Source: Paenibacillus_L residui (GTDB taxonomy: Bacteria; Bacillota; Bacilli; Paenibacillales; NBRC-103111). From it: DNA of 64,000 bases. The stretch covers positions 62,001 through 126,000 of the forward strand of contig NZ_JBHTIU010000008.1 of the NCBI RefSeq assembly GCF_042677205.1. The letters are read 5' to 3'. A program made the position numbers and the translations under genes. The notes under the pieces are model-generated. The model was not told the DNA's origin, made no database searches, and was given only the letters and a program-made list of their open reading frames with translations. Positions 52,444 through 61,062 of the stretch are shown piece after piece (positions within the stretch are counted from its first letter, which is position 1; each line of letters starts with the position of its first letter).

Positions 52444-54036
52444 ATGACTAAAAAGAGATGGATAAGCGCGGGCTCGGTGCTGATGACGGTGGCTTTAACA
52501 GCGGCGGCCTGTTCGGGCGGGGGCTCCCAGGGAACTTCCCAGCCTTCCGGGGAGCCCGGGGCAAAGCAGGCGGAAGAGAACAAAATGCATGAGATCAGCT
52601 TCATGAACTTCGCGTATACGATTTTTCCTGCGGCGGAGGGCGCCGGAGTCGATGCCATCAAGGAAAAATTCAACGCTCATATCAAATCGCAATTTATATT
52701 GCAATCGGATTTTAACAGCAAGCTGTCGGTCGTCATGGCCTCCGGTGACATGCCGGATGTCGTTGCGATCAAGGATCTGGATTCGAATTATTATAAATGG
52801 GCCAGGCAGGGGGCTTTTCTTCCGCTGGATGACTATATCGACCAATACGAGACGTTTCGCATGGTTCCCGATGAAATTTGGGATCAAATCCGTGTAGACG
52901 GCAAAATCTACAGCATCCCGATGTATGCCCCCACCTATGTGTTCAGCAATATCATCCGGAAGGACTGGCTGGACAACCTCGGGCTGTCGATGCCGACCAA
53001 TTATGAGGAGCTGCTCGAGGTAGCCATTGCCTTTACGAAGGACGATCCGGACGGTAACGGCAAGGACGATACGTACGGCTTTGCTCTTGGAGAAAATATA
53101 TCGCCTGAATATATGGCAGGAGCTTATTGGTCCGGAGGTTGGTACCACAAAAATGAGAACGGCGATTATATTCCCGGAATCATCGGCCCCGGGCGTAAAG
53201 AAGTGATTGAAACCTTAGCGGCGGCGTACAGGGAAGGAGCGGTGACCAAGGATTTTGCCGTGCTCAACTGGGCGCAGGCGAATAAAGAATTTTATTCCGG
53301 CAAGGCGGGGATTTTCATCGGCACTCCGACCGGGATGGTAGAAGAGTATTATACCGGATTGCTGGAAGTGAATCCCGAGGCGCGGCTGGCTTCGATTCCT
53401 CATTTCGTAGCTCCCGACGGGAGTCAGGGACGGCTGCTGGGGCAAGGATATTTCGGCCTGTCCACTCTATCCTCGAAGCTGAAGAATGATCCGGAGAAGG
53501 TCAAGAAAATACTGGAGATTATGGATTATGGCCGGCAGTTCATCCCGGTGAATGAGCGAACCCCGGACAATGAAGTGTTTGATTGGCTAATGGGGCACGA
53601 GGGAGTGGGCTACGAGATGGTGGACGGCAAGGCGGTGCTTAAGCCGGGCTCGGAGAGCATTACGCCGATTCAATATATGCTGCAGCGGCATGAATTTTGG
53701 AAGCCGTGGGCACCCAACGATGAAGCGAATCAATACTCGATCGCTTCTTACAACGATCCGAGAATGCAGCAATTTATCGCTGAAATCGAAGAGATGGAAG
53801 CGACATACAACAAAACCCCTTATGCGGATCCGAGCCGCGGTATTTTCTCTGAAGCTCAATCTTCCAAAGGAGCCGATTTGCAAAAATATATTATCGGAGA
53901 GCAGACGAAGATGATTTCCGGTCAACGCCCGCTATCCGATTGGGATCAAATGGTCAAGGAATGGATGGGACGAGGGGGCGCGGATATCATCAGAGAGATC
54001 AATGACGGAATTAAAGAAAGAGGAGCGGCCAAGTAA
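52444..54036 (+). CDS. Extracellular sugar-binding lipoprotein (family 1)
   Basis: 530-residue binding protein with signal peptide and lipobox TAAAC (about 19-23), a Ser/Gly/Pro-rich linker, and the large two-lobe SBP_bac_1 fold of LplA-type proteins. It has the calcium-like loop DDPDGNGKDDTYGF (about 200-213), found in binders of long oligosaccharides. The ATG at 52444 is seven bases after GGAGGT; the GTG at 52435 overlaps that site. It is the third gene of the importer operon, ending at a strong terminator. Confidence 0.94.
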   Translation: MTKKRWISAGSVLMTVALTAAACSGGGSQGTSQPSGEPGAKQAEENKMHEISFMNFAYTIFPAAEGAGVDAIKEKFNAHIKSQFILQSDFNSKLSVVMASGDMPDVVAIKDLDSNYYKWARQGAFLPLDDYIDQYETFRMVPDEIWDQIRVDGKIYSIPMYAPTYVFSNIIRKDWLDNLGLSMPTNYEELLEVAIAFTKDDPDGNGKDDTYGFALGENISPEYMAGAYWSGGWYHKNENGDYIPGIIGPGRKEVIETLAAAYREGAVTKDFAVLNWAQANKEFYSGKAGIFIGTPTGMVEEYYTGLLEVNPEARLASIPHFVAPDGSQGRLLGQGYFGLSTLSSKLKNDPEKVKKILEIMDYGRQFIPVNERTPDNEVFDWLMGHEGVGYEMVDGKAVLKPGSESITPIQYMLQRHEFWKPWAPNDEANQYSIASYNDPRMQQFIAEIEEMEATYNKTPYADPSRGIFSEAQSSKGADLQKYIIGEQTKMISGQRPLSDWDQMVKEWMGRGGADIIREINDGIKERGAAK

Positions 54037-54058
54037 ATTGCCGAGACGAATTCGGGCC

Positions 54059-54090
54059 AAGCCGAGGTTATATGACCTCGGCTTTTTTTG
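54059..54090 (+). terminator. Terminator of the LplB-type operon
   Basis: AAGCCGAGGT and ACCTCGGCTT pair perfectly around a six-base loop, followed by TTTTTTT. Confidence 0.95.
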
Positions 54091-54237
54091 GTTCATAACA
54101 GAATATATAACTCCACTTTGTGGGGGACTGGTAAAAGCGATTAAACGTGTTAAGAAAATTGGCATAAAAAAGCTCATTATGGTGAAACTACCATTACTTA
54201 TTGATATCAACAAGTTGTGGCAATTGGAGGTGTCAGG

Positions 54238-55014
54238 ATGGCAGAGGAAAAACATAATAAAAGCGCCCCGCGCGATGAATCCAGACGACAGTTCCTGAAA
54301 TATTCCGGAGCGGCTCTTGGCGGAGTAGTTGCCGGCGGAGTGATTGGCGGAGTGATCGGATCGACAATGACCGCTCCTAAGGAAACGGCACCACAGCAGC
54401 CGGGCCAGACGGAGCAGCCGCCGGTCAAGGATTATAATCAGGCGCTGATGTTCCTTAATACGGAGCAATTTCAGTTGACCCAGGCAGCAACGGAACGTAT
54501 TTTTCCGAAGGACGAGCTGGGGCCCGGCGCTATTGAATTGGGGGTCGCGTATTATATCGACCACCAACTGGCCGGTCCGTGGGGTATGAACGCCAGAGAT
54601 TATATGATAGGTCCATTCTTCAAGGCAGAGGCGACCCAAGGATACCAATCCGGGTTTAAACGCCACGAAATATTCACTTTGGGGCTGCAGGCGCTGAAAG
54701 ATTATTGCCAAACGAAGTACAGCAAGGCTTTCGCGGATCTGGACGAGGCCCAGCAGGACGAGGTTCTGACCGTATTTGAAAAAGGAGAAGAAGTCCAGCT
54801 TCACGGAATGTCGAGCAAAATTTTCTTTAATTTGCTGCGCTCCTTGACTCTGGAAGGAGCTTATGCCGATCCGCTATACGGCGGCAACAAAAATATGGAC
54901 GGCTGGAGGATGCGCAATTATCCCGGCAATCAGATGAGCTATGCCGATGTCATCGACAAGGAAGAATTTATCAAGATGGAGCCGGCGAGCCTCCATGATC
55001 ACATGAGTCACTAA
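54238..55014 (+). CDS. Tat-targeted gluconate 2-dehydrogenase subunit 3-like protein
   Basis: 258-residue small subunit of a GMC-type dehydrogenase (gluconate/sugar dehydrogenase gamma family). A twin-arginine signal peptide with SRRQFLK at residues 15-21 is followed by a Gly-rich hydrophobic segment (24-45), a Pro/Gln linker and the helical subunit-3 domain (about 70-240). In known complexes this subunit carries the Tat signal for the flavin subunit, which has none. The ATG at 54238 follows GGAGGTGTCAGG. The next gene begins 20 bases later, and tatC and tatA follow, so the operon encodes cargo and export machinery together. Confidence 0.93.
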   Translation: MAEEKHNKSAPRDESRRQFLKYSGAALGGVVAGGVIGGVIGSTMTAPKETAPQQPGQTEQPPVKDYNQALMFLNTEQFQLTQAATERIFPKDELGPGAIELGVAYYIDHQLAGPWGMNARDYMIGPFFKAEATQGYQSGFKRHEIFTLGLQALKDYCQTKYSKAFADLDEAQQDEVLTVFEKGEEVQLHGMSSKIFFNLLRSLTLEGAYADPLYGGNKNMDGWRMRNYPGNQMSYADVIDKEEFIKMEPASLHDHMSH

Positions 55015-55034
55015 CTAGATAAGGGGACATGCAA

Positions 55035-56756
55035 GTGGCTACTACATTACCAAAGGTACCGATTGTAATCGTTGGATTAGGTTGGATGGGAGGCATCATT
55101 GCCTCGGAGTTGACCAAAGCGGGACATAAGGTAGTTGCTTTGGAGCGGGGTAAACCGCGGAAGACGGAAGATTATTTCATGGTGCATGACGAACTGCGCT
55201 ACGCTCAACGGTATGAGCTGATGCAGGATCTGTCCAGGGAGACGGTTACTTTCCGCAATACGGAAAAAGTGCGGGCCCTGCCGATGAGATCCTACGGCTC
55301 CTTCTTGATGGGAGATGGAATCGGGGGCGCAGGGGTTCACTGGAACGGGCAAAACTACCGTTTTCTCCCCTATGACTTTGAGATTTATTCCAAGACGGTG
55401 GAGCGCTACGGAAAGAATAAAATTCCGGACGGCATGATTATCCAGGATTGGGGAATTACCTACGACGAGTTGGAGCCTTACTTTGACAAATATGAGAAAA
55501 TGGCCGGAATCAGCGGTGAACCCGAGCAAAACCCAATGGTCGGCCAGCGCTCCAGCCCGTTCCCGACTCCGCCGATGAAGAAAACCCCGGGAATGAAGCT
55601 GTTCGAGGATGCCGCGAGAAAGCTGGGATACAATCCCTATGTCATTCCGTCAGGCAATTTATCCGAAACCTATACGAATCCGGACGGCATTACTCGTGCT
55701 GCCTGCCAATACTGCGCTTTCTGTGAACGGTTCGGCTGTGAATATGGCGCGAAGGCGGATCCTATCGTAACCGTGCTTCCCGTAGCCCAGAGCACCGGCA
55801 ACCTGGAAATCCGCACATTTTCCAATGTGACCCGGATCATTCACGACGGCAAGAGGGCAAGCGGTGTCGTTTACATCAATACGTTAACCGGAGAAGAGTT
55901 CGAGCAGCCGGCGGATTTGGTCATACTGGCCAGTTATGTATTCTCCAACGTTCGTCTGCTTCTTCTCTCCAAGCTGGGCAAACCGTATGATCCGGCTTCC
56001 GGAACCGGTGTTATCGGCCGAAACTACGCGTACCAGATTACGGGCGGGAATGCTTACGGCTTCTATGATGACAGGGAGTTTAATCTTTATATGGGGGCAG
56101 GGGCGCTAGGAAGCTGCTTCGACGATTTCAACGGAGACAATTTCGACCATTCGGACCTGAATTTCATTCACGGGGCGAATATTCGCTTCACCCAAACCGG
56201 AAATCGGCCGATCGCCAGCAATCCGACGCCGAGCGGCACTCCGAAGTGGGGCAAGGAATTTAAGCAGATGTCGATCAAATACGCCAACCGCATGCTTGTA
56301 GTCAGTATTCAAGGGGCCAATATGCCATGGAGGCATCATTATATGGATTTGGACCCGACCTACAAGGATATATACGGACTGCCGCTGCTTCGATTAACCT
56401 ATGATTTTGAGAATCAGGATCGGGAATTGGTCAATTTTATTTCAACCAAAACCGAAGCGGTCATGAAGGAAATGAATCCGACCAAGCTGGAAACGTCCAA
56501 AGCGATCAGCAACTATGATATCGTCCCATATCAGTCCACGCACAATACGGGAGGCGTAGTGATGGGGGCGGACCCGAGCACTTCTGCAGTCAATTCCTAT
56601 TTGCAGATGTGGGATGCGGATAATGTATTTGTCGTAGGAGCATCGGCCTTTCCCCATAACAGCGGATACAATCCGACGGGCACAATTGGGGCGCTGGCAT
56701 ACCGGGCTTCGGAAGGCATTCTCAAATACTTGCAGCAGGGCGGATCTCTCGTATAG
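55035..56756 (+). CDS. GMC oxidoreductase, flavin subunit with Cys cluster
   Basis: 573-residue flavoprotein. The N-terminal FAD fingerprint is VIVGLGWMGG and the substrate-channel region DGIGGAGVHWNGQ. The C-terminal block SAFPHNSGYNPTGTIGALAYRA contains the catalytic His and Asn of GMC enzymes. Cysteines C224, C227, C230 and C235 (CQYCAFCERFGC) may bind an iron-sulfur cluster, as the large subunits of FAD glucose and fructose dehydrogenases do. There is no signal peptide, so it probably rides out with the Tat-targeted small subunit. The GTG at 55035 is seven bases after AAGGGGA; the ATG at 55029 is too close. A cytochrome subunit gene is absent, leaving the electron acceptor open (a quinone or another protein). 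Confidence 0.92.
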   Translation: MATTLPKVPIVIVGLGWMGGIIASELTKAGHKVVALERGKPRKTEDYFMVHDELRYAQRYELMQDLSRETVTFRNTEKVRALPMRSYGSFLMGDGIGGAGVHWNGQNYRFLPYDFEIYSKTVERYGKNKIPDGMIIQDWGITYDELEPYFDKYEKMAGISGEPEQNPMVGQRSSPFPTPPMKKTPGMKLFEDAARKLGYNPYVIPSGNLSETYTNPDGITRAACQYCAFCERFGCEYGAKADPIVTVLPVAQSTGNLEIRTFSNVTRIIHDGKRASGVVYINTLTGEEFEQPADLVILASYVFSNVRLLLLSKLGKPYDPASGTGVIGRNYAYQITGGNAYGFYDDREFNLYMGAGALGSCFDDFNGDNFDHSDLNFIHGANIRFTQTGNRPIASNPTPSGTPKWGKEFKQMSIKYANRMLVVSIQGANMPWRHHYMDLDPTYKDIYGLPLLRLTYDFENQDRELVNFISTKTEAVMKEMNPTKLETSKAISNYDIVPYQSTHNTGGVVMGADPSTSAVNSYLQMWDADNVFVVGASAFPHNSGYNPTGTIGALAYRASEGILKYLQQGGSLV

Positions 56757-56786
56757 GGCTCTGTTCTGTTGAAGGACAGGGGTAGA

Positions 56787-57521
56787 ATGGATATAAAAGA
56801 AAATCTGGTCGTTCATCTGACCGAGCTACGCAAGAGATTGATCGTGGTCGCGACGGTCTTGTTGGGCGCCATGTGCGCGGGGTTGTATTTATCTCCCGCC
56901 ATATTGCGCTATGTTCAAGCCAGGCCGGGCGCCAGCGGCATCGAGTGGAACGTATTCTCGTTGACGGACGGGCTGTTCGTCTACATGAAGTGCGCGTTTC
57001 TGTTTGCGATCCTGTTCACTCTTCCGGTGCTGCTGTATCAAATATGGGCATTTGTCAGGCCGGGTCTGACTGATGCGGAGGCCAGAGGAACACTTGCATT
57101 CGTTCCGGCCTCCTTCCTGCTCTTCCTTACGGGCACCGTTTTCGGCTACTATGTCGTTTTTCCGATGATGGTCGGGTTTATGAAAACGATGAACGCCTCG
57201 ATCGGGGCAATGGAGACTTACGGGATCGATCGTTACTTTTCCTTCCTGTTCAACGTCGTCTTTCCGATGGGGGTCTCCTTTGAAATGCCCGTTGTCGTCC
57301 TGTTTCTTACACGGCTTGGGCTGTTGACTCCGGAGAGGCTCAAGGGAACCCGGAAATATGCTTATGTCGGGCTTGCGATCGTAGGGGCGCTGATCTCGCC
57401 GCCGGACTTCATCTCGCATCTGTCCGTGACGATTCCGTTAATTGCCTTGTTCGAAATCAGCGCCGCCTTGGCAGGCCATTACTACAGAAGACTAGCAACA
57501 CTGTCAACCAATACCCAGTAA
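56787..57521 (+). CDS. tatC: Sec-independent translocase TatC
   Basis: 244-residue six-helix core subunit of the twin-arginine translocase. The N-terminal VVHLTELRKRLI (the conserved HL-ELR-R motif, about 8-19), YQIWAFVRPGL and PPDFISHLSV are typical. It recognises the RR signal. The ATG at 56787 follows AGGGGTAGA; the TTG at 56769 lies before the site. It is 30 bases from the GMC gene and 16 bases before tatA, so it is evidently dedicated to the oxidoreductase operon, like substrate-linked TatAdCd (PhoD) of B. subtilis. Confidence 0.96.
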   Translation: MDIKENLVVHLTELRKRLIVVATVLLGAMCAGLYLSPAILRYVQARPGASGIEWNVFSLTDGLFVYMKCAFLFAILFTLPVLLYQIWAFVRPGLTDAEARGTLAFVPASFLLFLTGTVFGYYVVFPMMVGFMKTMNASIGAMETYGIDRYFSFLFNVVFPMGVSFEMPVVVLFLTRLGLLTPERLKGTRKYAYVGLAIVGALISPPDFISHLSVTIPLIALFEISAALAGHYYRRLATLSTNTQ

Positions 57522-57537
57522 AGGGGAGGTTAATCAA

Positions 57538-57741
57538 ATGTTCAATAATGTAGGGATTCCCGGCTTGATTATTATCCTGGCCATTGCCCTGATTGTCTTC
57601 GGGCCGGCCAAGCTTCCGCAGCTCGGAAGAGCTTTCGGCGATACGCTGCGTGAGTTCCGCAATTCGACTAGAGGAATGGTCGACGATACCGAGGATAATG
57701 TGGTCCGCCAGGAGAAGGACGAACTTAAATTGCTTAAGTGA
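57538..57741 (+). CDS. tatA: Sec-independent translocase TatA
   Basis: 67-residue pore subunit: one N-terminal membrane helix (about 5-20), hinge motif FGPAKLPQLGRAFGDTLREF, amphipathic helix and charged tail. Gram-positive minimal systems use TatA with TatC only, as here. The ATG at 57538 follows AAGGGGAGG. Last gene of the operon, before a strong terminator. Confidence 0.96.
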   Translation: MFNNVGIPGLIIILAIALIVFGPAKLPQLGRAFGDTLREFRNSTRGMVDDTEDNVVRQEKDELKLLK

Positions 57742-57749
57742 CAAGGAAT

Positions 57750-57785
57750 AAAAGCCGCAGATCCCTGTGATCGGCGGCTTTTTTA
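57750..57785 (+). terminator. Terminator of the dehydrogenase-Tat operon
   Basis: AAAAGCCGC (57750-57758) and GCGGCTTTTTT (57774-57784). Confidence 0.9.
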
Positions 57786-58111
57786 CCTATAAAATGGCTT
57801 GATCTCCCTTGGAATGAAAAAAAAGATGTGTTTTTGCAGGCTTTACCGCGGACACGGGATCAAACAGCCCAAAGCGTGCAGAATTGCAGGCTTTACCGCG
57901 GATACGAAGCAAAACGTCACTTTTCTTGGGGTTTTGGGTCTTGGTCATGCACTGTCAGTTGTCCAGTGCATCAGCGGGTATGCACACATATGATATTGGA
58001 GTAAAAAAGCTCTATATACCAGTACAGTAAAGGCCGCGTGTACAGGAACGCGAGCAGTGAATCTCTGATACCGGATGCCGTCTCCGATATCGGTTAAGGA
58101 GGTGCCGTCTG
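57786..58111. other. Intergenic region with REP-like array
   Basis: About 325 bases. It holds REP-like array D (57822-57894), a related AAAACGTCACTTTT stretch after it, and the leader of the glycosyltransferase gene. The 64-codon frame at 57799-57993 is repeat-derived. Confidence 0.6.
57822..57894. repeat. REP-like hairpin array D
   Basis: Two units with GCAGG at 57836 and 57886, 50 bases apart, each followed by CTTTACCGCGGA. The second folds as AAAGC-G-TGCA-GAAT-TGCA-G-GCTTT (57871-57894). Closest to array A. Confidence 0.75.
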
Positions 58112-59266
58112 TTGCATCTGTTAATTATCGCCCCGGAACAAATCCCGGTTCCTCCGGTATTGGGGGGATCGGTGGAAATTTCGATTCACCATATTGCGAA
58201 AGAGCTGTCCGCCAGCCATCAGGTAACGATCATCAGCCGCGAACATACCGGCTATCCCGCCTTAACTAAAGACGGAAATCTAACGATCATCAGGGTTCCG
58301 GGAGGAAGTCCGGGCAATTATTTAAACCATGTCCTCAGAAGATTGGCCGGCCATACCTTTGACTGGGTGCAGGTAGATAACCGCCCTCTCTTTCTCCCTC
58401 GGGTAAAGCGGCAATTTCCTAATACGCCCGTGTCCATTTTCCTGCATTCGCTGACATTTGTTTCCGCCCCCCGAATTTCACGTGAGCTGGCGTTCCGCTG
58501 TTTGTCCAAAGCCGATTTGATAGTTGCCAACAGCTTGTCTTTACAGAATAGGCTGAAAGAACGGTTCCCCCGCCTTCACAACAAAATTAAGAAAGTTTGG
58601 CTGGGAACGGACTTGAATCGGTTTCGGCCGCCGACACCGGCAGAAAAAATGGATCTGAAAAACCGATACGGGCTAGCGGCATCATTCACCGTGGCCTTCG
58701 CAGGGAGACTGATTCCGCGCAAAGGACTTCCCCTGCTGATCCGCGCTATCCGCATGGCGCGAAATGAAGTTCCCGAAATCAAACTGGTAGTGGCAGGGAA
58801 GAGCCAGGTGCATGGTTACGGGATGAAATTAAAGAAGCTCGCCCGGCATTACCGGGTCCCGGTCGTGTTCTTGGGGCAGCTGTCGCATCGGCAAATGCAC
58901 AAGCTGTATTGGATGGCCGATTGCTTCGTCTGTCCGTCGCAAAAGCATGAAGCCTTCGGCCTGGTAAACGTAGAGGCGATGGCTACCGGGCTTCCCTGCA
59001 TAGCCTCTAATATCGGGGGAATCGGGGAAATTATCCGGGACAAACATAACGGACTGTTGGTCGATCATTATCAGGACTACAGAGCGTTTGCCGCACGGAT
59101 TGCTTATCTTGCCCGTCACCGGGAATGGGGGAAGCAATTGGGCAAGCAAGCGAGGGAGGATGCAGTCAAGAGGTTTGGTTGGAAAACATCAGCAGGTCAT
59201 TTAATCAATCTGTATGATCTTTATTACAGGTCCAATGTTAAGTCAAAGGTGGAGGAAGCGCGGTGA
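58112..59266 (+). CDS. GT4-type glycosyltransferase (CotSA-like)
   Basis: 384-residue retaining GT-B glycosyltransferase. The N-terminal acceptor half has GGSVEISIHHIAKEL. The C-terminal nucleotide-sugar half has FAGRLIPRKGLPLLIRA and the E-x7-E pair in HEAFGLVNVE. The TTG start at 58112 is seven bases after AAGGAGGTG. It overlaps the next gene (GTGA) and so is translated with an ATP-grasp protein of the YheC/YheD type. Both families are found in Bacillus spore coats (CotSA; YheC/D), so a role in coat glycosylation is likely. No membrane segment. Confidence 0.9.
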   Translation: MHLLIIAPEQIPVPPVLGGSVEISIHHIAKELSASHQVTIISREHTGYPALTKDGNLTIIRVPGGSPGNYLNHVLRRLAGHTFDWVQVDNRPLFLPRVKRQFPNTPVSIFLHSLTFVSAPRISRELAFRCLSKADLIVANSLSLQNRLKERFPRLHNKIKKVWLGTDLNRFRPPTPAEKMDLKNRYGLAASFTVAFAGRLIPRKGLPLLIRAIRMARNEVPEIKLVVAGKSQVHGYGMKLKKLARHYRVPVVFLGQLSHRQMHKLYWMADCFVCPSQKHEAFGLVNVEAMATGLPCIASNIGGIGEIIRDKHNGLLVDHYQDYRAFAARIAYLARHREWGKQLGKQAREDAVKRFGWKTSAGHLINLYDLYYRSNVKSKVEEAR

Positions 59267-60015
59267 AACTGACAGCGAACAAATGGCTTAAGACAACCAT
59301 CCTGCTGCAGAACGAACAGATTCGCCCGGTCATTCCCGAAACCCGGCGGATGAACAGGGACAGCCTGCAGGAAATGTTGAATAAATACGGTATGGTTTAT
59401 ATTAAACCTAATTTCGGAACCTTCGGTATCGGGGTCATCCGAGTCGAGAAGGAAGAGGCCGAGGGTAGACTCCGGTTTCATTTTCAAAGAGGGAAGCGCA
59501 GATGGACGTTCGGTTCTTATACGGATATGTATGCTAATCTGTTAAGACAAACCGGGAAGAAGCGCTATTTGGTTCAGAAGGGAATCAGGCTCTTAAGCCA
59601 TGAGCAGCGTCCCTTCGATATTCGCGTAATGGTGCAGAGGAACCCGGCGAAGAATTGGGAGACCACCGGGATGATGGGAAGGGTGGCTCATCCTCAGAAG
59701 GTAGTAACGAATTATCATAATGGAGGGACGCTTAAGACGGTTGACGTCCTTCTGAGCCGATACATGGGCCCTGCCGAGAGGGAGAAGTATATGGCACGGC
59801 TTGCCAAGCTGGGGACGGATGCGGCCATACAACTGTATAAACATTTTCCCGGATTGAAGGAAATCGGGGTCGATATCGCCATCGGCAAAGATTTAGATCC
59901 CTGGATTTTGGAAGTTAATTTCCGGCCGGACCCTTATATTTTCAGAAAATTGGCCAACCGAAAAGCCTACTTCAAAATTTTAAGGTATGCCAGGGCCTAT
60001 AAAAGAATCCGATAG
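59263..60015 (+). CDS. YheC/YheD-like ATP-grasp protein
   Basis: 250-residue ATP-grasp domain protein (YheC/YheD, coat-associated). The start of the fold (KYGMVYIKPNFGTFGIGVIRV), LVQKGIRLL, the Asp-Arg pair in PFDIRVMVQR and the metal-binding end GVDIAIGKDLDPWILEVNFRPD are all present. ATP-grasp enzymes join a carboxylate to an amine via acyl-phosphate. The GTG at 59263 overlaps the upstream stop, with GGTGGAGG ahead. With the glycosyltransferase it forms a two-gene unit, probably sporulation-linked. Confidence 0.88.
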   Translation: MKLTANKWLKTTILLQNEQIRPVIPETRRMNRDSLQEMLNKYGMVYIKPNFGTFGIGVIRVEKEEAEGRLRFHFQRGKRRWTFGSYTDMYANLLRQTGKKRYLVQKGIRLLSHEQRPFDIRVMVQRNPAKNWETTGMMGRVAHPQKVVTNYHNGGTLKTVDVLLSRYMGPAEREKYMARLAKLGTDAAIQLYKHFPGLKEIGVDIAIGKDLDPWILEVNFRPDPYIFRKLANRKAYFKILRYARAYKRIR

Positions 60016-60158
60016 CCTGTCTACTTCGATTTATGCGTCTGAAAAATTTGAAAAGCTCTCTCCATCTATTTCCTTATGAAACTATAAGGGGTCTGGATGT
60101 GGTATGATAAGGACAAATTGACGTTGCTTTCAATATAAACGAAATGGGTGGAGAAGAA

Positions 60159-60881
60159 ATGTCTAAGCTGGCCGTTGTCACCGATTTTGACGGGACCTTA
60201 ATGCAGCAGGATGTCGGAGATTTGCTTATGAAAACAGCCGAGGTCGAGAAGGAACCGGCAGTGGTGGAGGCTTACCGCCAATTCGATGCCGGTCAGGTCG
60301 GTTCCATGGAGGTGGCGAGAACGAGCTACTCCTTTCTGGCAGACCGCAAATCATTGGTGGACGATGTGATCCGACAGATAAATCCGCGGGAGGGAGCTGC
60401 GGATTTTCTTGACTTTTGCCGTAAGCATGGTATCCCTGTCACGATACTGAGTGATGGAATGGAATATTATATCCGGGAAATCATCCGGAAGTTCGATTAT
60501 CAGGTGGAGCAAATCATATCGAATCCGATTTATTATACGGAGGACGGAGGGTACAGGCTTGATTTCCAAAATGAAAATGAAGCTTGCAAATGGTGCGGCT
60601 GCTGCAAGGCGGACGTGGTGCGGAAATTAAAGCAGGAAGGCTACCATGTGCTATATATCGGAGACGGAACGAGTGATTATTATGGTTCGGGTTTTGCCGA
60701 TTGGATCTTTGCCAGAGCAAGGCTGGCCGGTTACCTCGAAGAAGCGGGAGAGGCCTACTTTCCGTTCGAAACCTTCCATGACGTGCTGAAAGTTATAGAA
60801 CCGGATCTGGATAAGTTCCTATCCGGAGAAGCCTCGGGCAAACGGATGGTCCCTAATACTTTTTGCCTGTTTGAAGAATAA
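60159..60881 (+). CDS. HAD-family phosphatase, MtnX-like
   Basis: 240-residue HAD phosphatase. The N-terminal nucleophile motif is TDFDGTLMQQDVG, motif II lies at TILSDGMEYY and motif III/IV at YIGDGTSDYYGSGFAD. The CKWCGCCK cysteine group lies in the cap-proximal region. This resembles MtnX/phosphoserine-phosphatase relatives, but no methionine salvage gene is nearby, so the substrate is open. The ATG at 60159 follows GGTGGAG; the ATG at 60144 lies before that site. It is followed by an elaborate terminator-like RNA. Confidence 0.85.
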   Translation: MSKLAVVTDFDGTLMQQDVGDLLMKTAEVEKEPAVVEAYRQFDAGQVGSMEVARTSYSFLADRKSLVDDVIRQINPREGAADFLDFCRKHGIPVTILSDGMEYYIREIIRKFDYQVEQIISNPIYYTEDGGYRLDFQNENEACKWCGCCKADVVRKLKQEGYHVLYIGDGTSDYYGSGFADWIFARARLAGYLEEAGEAYFPFETFHDVLKVIEPDLDKFLSGEASGKRMVPNTFCLFEE

Positions 60882-60945
60882 ATTTATCGCTTCCCGTTCA
60901 ATGATGAGTGAGTAGAATAGTTTTGAACTTAAACAGGACAATAGT

Positions 60946-61036
60946 AGACTCTCGCGTTGGGCATGTCGGGTTGCCGACCCAAGGCCCGCAACGCGCGCCA
61001 GGAGAGGCGTGCGTTGACCGGGAGTCTTTATTTTTG
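60946..61036 (+). ncRNA. Multibranched RNA ending in a terminator
   Basis: An outer stem AGACTCTC (60946-60953) with GGGAGTCT (61020-61027) is followed by TTATTTTT. Inside are arm 1 (GCGTTG, 60954-60959, with CAACGC, 61... read 60989-60994), extended by GGC/GCC and GGGT/ACCC, and arm 2 (GCGCC with GGCGT, about 60995-61010). Unlike an ordinary terminator, it is a three-way junction of about 82 bases. It may be the phosphatase terminator, a structured 3' UTR or an independent RNA; no good promoter was found directly before it. Confidence 0.5.
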
Positions 61037-61062
61037 GCATTTTCGTGTGTCAGGAAAGAACT

